A stretch of 64,000 nucleotides of DNA. Origin: Streptomyces albireticuli (GTDB lineage: Bacteria > Actinomycetota > Actinomycetes > Streptomycetales > Streptomycetaceae). Position numbers and translations under genes: made by a program. The stretch is from assembly GCF_021228125.1 (NCBI RefSeq), contig NZ_JAJQQS010000018.1:62001-126000 (forward strand), read 5' to 3'. Shown here piece by piece: positions 59,685 through 64,000 of the stretch. Every line of letters begins with the position of its first letter. The first letter of the stretch is position 1. A model generated the notes under the pieces. That model made no database searches and was not told where the DNA came from. It was given only the letters and a program-made list of their open reading frames with translations.

Positions 59685-62462
59685 TCAGCCACCTGACGCG
59701 ACGTCGAGGAGAGCGCCGTTCAAGCTCGCCGCGAGCTGCGTCCGGCGCGTCACCTCAAGCTTGCGGTAGGCACTGGTCAGATGGGTCTCCACGGTGCGGC
59801 GGGCCAGGTGGAGCACCGCGCCGATCTCGGCGTTCGAGTGTCCTTCGACCGCGAGGGCGACGACGCGCCGTTCGGCCGCGGTGAGCGCCTCCCGGCCGGT
59901 CCGCGTGTGCGGGGCGCCGCGTACGCCGACGGCGGCCAGCGCCTGCCGTGTCTCGCGGACGAGGCGGCCGGTGACGGGCACGTCACCCGGGCCGGCCGGG
60001 TCCGGCGCGGGCAGCCGGGCGGCCCGGGCGTGGGCCTCGCGCAGGTCCTCCCGGCCCTTGCGGCCGAGCCCGGCGGCGACCCGGGCCCGGCCGAGGTCGA
60101 TCAGGACCTCCACGCGCTCGACCGGCGCGGGCGCGCCGTCCAGCAGGGCCGCGGCCTCGGTGAGGGCCTCCAGCGCCTCCCGTCCGCCCAGGGCCGCGGC
60201 ACGGGCCCGCAGCGCCCGGCCGACCGTGCGCGGGGTTCCCCAGCGGCGCGCGTGGCGCAGTTCCTCCTCGGCGAGCTCCCGGGCCTCCGGCGCCCGGCCG
60301 AGACGGGCCAGGGCGAGGGCCGCGCCGGAGCGCCACGGGGTGGCGACGGGGCTGACGAAGTCCCGGGCGCCCTGGGCCCTGCCGCAGGCGAGGTAGTCGT
60401 CGAGCGCCGCCCGCCAGTGCCCTTCGGCGGCGCGGAGCACCGCCCGCGCGTAGCGGAGCTCGTTCCACTCCCAGGAACTGTCGGCGCGGTCCTCGCCCGG
60501 CACGGCGAGGATCTCCAGGGCCTGGTCGCGCAGGCCGAGTTCGTGCCGGGCGAGGGCCACCATGGAGATCAGGTGGGGCATGCGGATGCCCTGCCCGGCG
60601 CAGGCCTCGACCAGGGGCAGGTTCTCGGCGACGACCCGCCGGAAGTCACCCGCCCACAGGGCGGCCTCGGCACTGACGCTCAGCAGGCACTGCACGCCCA
60701 CGTCGGTGAGATCGGGCGGAACGGGCGGGGCCGGCAGGCATTCCAGGGCGAGGGACCGCGCCTCCTCCAGCCGGTCCGCCCATTGCAGGAGGGTGGCGGC
60801 GCTGCCCAGCCAGGCGGTGCGCAGGACCGGGTGGACGGGTGCCGCCAGCCGGGGCCGGACGCGGGCGAGGACCTCTTCCGCGGAGACCAGTCCGGCTCCG
60901 GCCTCGTACTCGGTGACCAGGCCGCAGACCAGCGGTTCGACGGCGGCGGGGGCGGTGGGCGCCATGGTCCGGAGCTCGGCGACGGCGTCGCGCCACGCGG
61001 TCGCGTCGTGGGAGGCGATGAGCGCGGCGACGGCCCGCAGCACGTGGGCCGGTTCGTCGTCGCCCGCGCCGCCGCCCGCCTGGCGCAGGACGCGCAGAGC
61101 GGTGTCCGTACGGCCGCGGACGGCGAGGGCCGCGCCGAGGACGGGGGCCGCGGCGGCGCGTTCGCGGACGTCCGGGTGCAGTTCCAGTGCGGCCCGGAGC
61201 CTGCGGATTCCGGCCTCGGCGCTGTGCGGGAACTCCAGGGTGCCCAGGCGCAGGGTGAGGGCGGCGCGCCTGCCGGGGTCGAGGGGGCCGAGGAGGGCGT
61301 GCCGCAGCAGAGCGACCGCCTCGGCGGATCCGCCGTTCCGTAACGCCTCCTCTGCCGCGTCCTCCAGCGTCCGCGTCATCCACGGCTCCGCGGGACGGGC
61401 GAGGCGGAGCAGGTGGGCGGCCACGGCGTGGGCGGGTGCGCCCTGTTCGTCGAGCCGCCGGGCGACGTGGGTGCGGAGCGCGTCGAGTTCACCGGGATCG
61501 GCCGCGGCCAGGACGGCCGCCCGGGCCAGTGGGTGGCGCAACAGCTCGGCGTAGCGCGGCGCGCCGGCCACCTGTTCGGTGCGCCCGTCCGGGCAGAGGG
61601 CGGCGGCTTCCCGGAGCAGCCCGGTGGCGTCCCCGGGCCCCTGGGCGGTGACGGCGAGGGCGAGACAGAGGTGCCGGGTGAGGTGGTCGGCGTGGTGCCG
61701 GAGCCAGTGGACGAGGGTGTCGCGGTAGCGGTTCGGACCGGTCTCGGACGGGTGGCCCGGCGGGTGCCCGTGGGCGAGGTACGGGACCTCGGCCAGGTCC
61801 GGGGCCTCGGCCAGGTCGGCGAGGAGCGCCTGGAGCAGGGCGGGGTTGCCCGCGGTCGCCTCGGCGCAGGTACGGGCCTGCCCGGTGGTGAGGCCGTGGG
61901 CGCGTGCGAGGCGGGTGACGGTTTTCGTACTGAGCGGGGGCAGCGGGACGCCGGTTCCCGTGGACGGGGGAAGCCCGGTGATGCCGGGGTGTTCGCGGCA
62001 TTCGGTGAGCAGCAGCAGGACGGGGAGTCCCGCGATCCGGCGGGCCAGGTAGCCGGTCCAGCGCCGGGACGCGTCGTCGGCGTAGTGGAGGTCGTCGACG
62101 GCCAGCAGGACGGGGCGGCGCACGGCGGCGCGGGCCAGCAGGTCCGTGAGCCGGTGGAAGATCCGCTGTTCCTCCGTGCCGGACGGCTCGGCGAACGGGA
62201 TGTCCTCGGCGGCGGGGAAGAGCTGGCGCACCAGGGCGAAAGGGAACGCGGTCTCCTCCTTCGCGCACCGGGCCCACCGCGCCTGGAGGCGGCCTTCCCC
62301 GGTCTCCCGCCGCACCGCTTCGTCGAGCACGGCGGTCCGGCCGCGGCCGGGAGGCGCGGCCACCATCAGCCAGCCGCCCCGGCCCTCCCGTGCCCGGGCC
62401 GCCGCCGCGGCCACGGCCCGGAACACGTCCTCACGCTCGGCCAATGTCCGTATGGGTGTCAC
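59685..62462 (-). CDS. LAL-type large ATP-binding LuxR regulator
   Basis: A 925-residue regulator. The N-terminal AAA_16 ATPase has the Walker A AAPPGRGRTAVL and Walker B PVLLAVDDLHYADD. A long TPR-like helical middle follows (for example AHVLRAVAALIASHDAT). The C-terminal LuxR helix-turn-helix is LTAAERRVVALAVEGHSNAEIG then LHLARRTVETHLTSAYRKL. This is the LAL class (MalT/AfsR-like activators). GTG 62462 follows GGGAGGG. Its ligand is unknown; the downstream lectin gene is a plausible target. Confidence 0.92.
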   Translation of the reverse strand: MTPIRTLAEREDVFRAVAAAAARAREGRGGWLMVAAPPGRGRTAVLDEAVRRETGEGRLQARWARCAKEETAFPFALVRQLFPAAEDIPFAEPSGTEEQRIFHRLTDLLARAAVRRPVLLAVDDLHYADDASRRWTGYLARRIAGLPVLLLLTECREHPGITGLPPSTGTGVPLPPLSTKTVTRLARAHGLTTGQARTCAEATAGNPALLQALLADLAEAPDLAEVPYLAHGHPPGHPSETGPNRYRDTLVHWLRHHADHLTRHLCLALAVTAQGPGDATGLLREAAALCPDGRTEQVAGAPRYAELLRHPLARAAVLAAADPGELDALRTHVARRLDEQGAPAHAVAAHLLRLARPAEPWMTRTLEDAAEEALRNGGSAEAVALLRHALLGPLDPGRRAALTLRLGTLEFPHSAEAGIRRLRAALELHPDVRERAAAAPVLGAALAVRGRTDTALRVLRQAGGGAGDDEPAHVLRAVAALIASHDATAWRDAVAELRTMAPTAPAAVEPLVCGLVTEYEAGAGLVSAEEVLARVRPRLAAPVHPVLRTAWLGSAATLLQWADRLEEARSLALECLPAPPVPPDLTDVGVQCLLSVSAEAALWAGDFRRVVAENLPLVEACAGQGIRMPHLISMVALARHELGLRDQALEILAVPGEDRADSSWEWNELRYARAVLRAAEGHWRAALDDYLACGRAQGARDFVSPVATPWRSGAALALARLGRAPEARELAEEELRHARRWGTPRTVGRALRARAAALGGREALEALTEAAALLDGAPAPVERVEVLIDLGRARVAAGLGRKGREDLREAHARAARLPAPDPAGPGDVPVTGRLVRETRQALAAVGVRGAPHTRTGREALTAAERRVVALAVEGHSNAEIGAVLHLARRTVETHLTSAYRKLEVTRRTQLAASLNGALLDVASGG

Positions 62463-62573
62463 CTGTTCCCTCCCGAATCCCGCGGCGCCCGGTCCCCGGC
62501 CCCTGTGGGGGCGGTGCGGGGGCCTGTGGTGCATCCTGTGCGGTCCGGCGGGCCCGAGTGAGGTGATCCTCAG

Positions 62574-63998
62574 TCAGATTTCGGAAGGGCGGCCGGAAAG
62601 GGCGGCCCCGCCCCCGGCCGGGCGGCTCGTGGCGGGCCGGGCTCCGGCGGAACGGTTCTTGGTGGGACGGGTCTTGGTGGGACGGGCCTTGAGCGGGCCC
62701 TCCGCCGCGGGCCGGGCTCCGGACGGACCGCCCGTAGAAGGCAGGACTCCGGCCGGGCCGTCCGGAGAAGGCGGGGCCTCGGACGGACCGCCCGCGGAAG
62801 ACAGGACCCCGGCCGAACCACCTGTAGCGGGCAAGGCTCCGACCGGACCGTTCGTCCCCGTGACGGGCGAGACCACGACCGGACCGTTCACCCCCGTGAC
62901 AGGCGAGACCACAACCGGACCGTTCACCCCCGCGACAGGCGAGACCACAACCGGACCGTTCACCCCCGCGACAGGCGAGACCACAACCGGACCGTTCACC
63001 CCCGCGACAGGCGAGGCTTCCGCCCGGTGATCCCCCACCGCGACGGGCGAGGCTTCCGCCCGGTGGTCCCCCGCCGCGACGGGCGAGGCCCCGGTGCGGC
63101 GGCCGCCCGTGCGTACCGCGCCCGCGCTCGCCAGGACCACCATCGCGACGGCGGCCCAGCGCGTCGGCGACATCGCTTGGTCCAGCACCAGGACGCCCGC
63201 CGTCGCGGCGACGGCCGGTGCCAGGCTCGCCAGCACGGCGAACGTCCCGGCGGGCAGCCGCCGCAGGGCGAGGAACTCCAGGGTGTAGGGCACGCCCGAC
63301 GACATCACCGCGATCGCCAGGCCCAGGCCCAGCACCCCCGGTTCCAGCAGCGTCCCGCCCGCTGCCCCGATGCCCAGCGGCAGGCTGACCAGCGCGGCGA
63401 CGGCCAGCGCGAGCGCCAGGCCGTCCAGCCGCGGGAACCGGGCGCCCGCGCGGGCGTTGAGCACGATGTACGCCGCCCACAGCGCGCCGGCTCCCAGCGC
63501 GAAGGCCACGCCGCCGGCGTCGAGCCGGCCGAAGCCGTCGCGGCCCAGCAGGAAGACCCCGGCCAGCGCGAGGCCGGCCCACAGCAGGCCTGCGGCGCGG
63601 CGCGAGACGACGACCGACAGCAGCAGGGGGCCGAGCACCTCCAGGGTGACGGCCGCCCCGAGCGGGATCCGGTCGATCGCCTGGTAGAAGAGGATGTTCA
63701 TGCCGCCGAGCGCCAGGCCGAAGCAGACGACGAGCGCCCGGTCGGCGCGGGTGTGGCCGCGGAGCCGGGGGCGGGCGGCGGCCAGCAGGAGCAGCGCGGC
63801 GAACGTCACCCGCAGCGCGACCGTGCCGAGCGCCCCGGCCCGGGGGAAGAGCAGTGCGGCGAAGGCCGACCCGAACTGGACGGACAGCGTTCCGGCCAGG
63901 ACGAGGCCGACGCCACCGAGGGTGCCGCGTCCGGCGGCGTGGCGGAGGACGGCGGGCGCGGCCGTCGTCGGGGAGGTGGTGGGCACCGTGGAGGTCAT
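62574..63998 (-). CDS. EamA/RhtA-like DMT permease with a repetitive C-terminal tail
   Basis: A 474-residue membrane protein. The first 300 residues hold ten hydrophobic segments in two EamA halves (for example LVVCFGLALGGMNILFYQAI and PYTLEFLALRRLPAGTFAVL), as in RhtA-type amino-acid exporters. From about residue 308 the sequence is a 12-residue repeat (VNGPVVVSPVAG and GDHRAEASPVA- types), then a Pro/Ala/Gly-rich end. Close relatives end near residue 300, so the tail is extra. ATG 63998. The cytoplasmic or surface side of the tail is unknown. No neighbour explains it. Confidence 0.87.
   Translation of the reverse strand: MTSTVPTTSPTTAAPAVLRHAAGRGTLGGVGLVLAGTLSVQFGSAFAALLFPRAGALGTVALRVTFAALLLLAAARPRLRGHTRADRALVVCFGLALGGMNILFYQAIDRIPLGAAVTLEVLGPLLLSVVVSRRAAGLLWAGLALAGVFLLGRDGFGRLDAGGVAFALGAGALWAAYIVLNARAGARFPRLDGLALALAVAALVSLPLGIGAAGGTLLEPGVLGLGLAIAVMSSGVPYTLEFLALRRLPAGTFAVLASLAPAVAATAGVLVLDQAMSPTRWAAVAMVVLASAGAVRTGGRRTGASPVAAGDHRAEASPVAVGDHRAEASPVAGVNGPVVVSPVAGVNGPVVVSPVAGVNGPVVVSPVTGVNGPVVVSPVTGTNGPVGALPATGGSAGVLSSAGGPSEAPPSPDGPAGVLPSTGGPSGARPAAEGPLKARPTKTRPTKNRSAGARPATSRPAGGGAALSGRPSEI
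62862..63077 (-). repeat. 36-bp minisatellite (6 units) encoding the permease tail
   Basis: Six 36-bp units (starts 62862, 62898, 62934, 62970, 63006, 63042), all in frame with the permease. Four are near-identical, two carry a divergent half. Unit length is a multiple of three, so copy number can change without a frameshift. Confidence 0.9.
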
Positions 63999-64000
63999 GT

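Noticed and set aside
62862..63077. 36-bp repeat array considered as CRISPR
   Set aside because: Units are contiguous with no spacers, and all are in frame with the permease; no cas genes are near.

Overview
The window is high-GC (roughly 70%) actinobacterial DNA, almost certainly a Streptomyces chromosome. The signs are dense GTG/ATG starts with purine-rich ribosome sites, strong GC3 bias that produces very long antisense shadow frames, many two-component systems and TetR-type regulators, secreted proteins, a sortase-anchored lytic polysaccharide monooxygenase, a 24-residue bL37-like ribosomal protein and F420/LLM-type oxidoreductases. No rRNA, complete tRNA, CRISPR array, insertion sequence or prophage was found. 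The content looks like accessory or adaptive chromosome rather than housekeeping core.

Layout. 1-3.9 kb: a truncated MFS exporter, DUF805 and DUF5701 proteins and a cyclase-family hydrolase, with two operator-like palindromes. 4.1-10.8 kb: an AcoR-type GAF/SpoIIE-phosphatase/anti-sigma-kinase fusion, followed by a complete ribose-type ABC importer (ATPase, permease, lipoprotein); a 45-bp tandem repeat straddles the permease/lipoprotein junction. 10.9-16.6 kb: glycosyltransferase, OmpR-type two-component system, secreted three-repeat protein, DMT permease. 16.6-19.7 kb: two TetR regulators, each divergent from its likely target (methyltransferase; hexapeptide acetyltransferase) with clear operators. 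19.8-27.4 kb: FolB-like protein, a membrane coiled-coil protein divergent from a STAND ATPase-TPR gene and a second TPR gene, and an anchored protein. 27.6-34.1 kb: a DrrAB-like ABC exporter flanked by two NarL-type two-component systems; the ATPase 3' end carries a 41-bp tandem duplication. 34.2-42.1 kb: an oxygenase-like protein, an F420-type oxidoreductase, a TetR/flavin monooxygenase pair, a decayed stretch with a LysR fragment and a thioredoxin-like protein lacking CxxC, an ArsR-type regulator facing an S41 peptidase, and a nitrobindin-like protein. 42.3-49.0 kb: methyltransferase, OmpR two-component system with a low-complexity sensor insert, LPMO, bL37, saccharopine-dehydrogenase-like reductase. 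49.4-64 kb: secreted repeat protein, an M4-family protein that has lost its zinc motif, DUF1540 protein, alkyl sulfatase, a decayed NACHT-type NTPase, secreted proteins, a large LuxR (LAL) regulator and an EamA permease with a minisatellite-encoded tail.

How the genes work together. Much of the window is sensing and transport: four two-component systems, four one-component regulator/target pairs with visible operators (TetR x3, ArsR), two ABC systems and several efflux carriers. The most unusual items are the pseudo-protease M4 gene, two small tandem duplications that remodel gene junctions inside ABC operons, several start codons lying in or just after operators or -10 boxes (leaderless mRNAs), and several independent repeat-driven protein expansions. 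All functional statements rest on reading translated sequence by eye; no database search was run.
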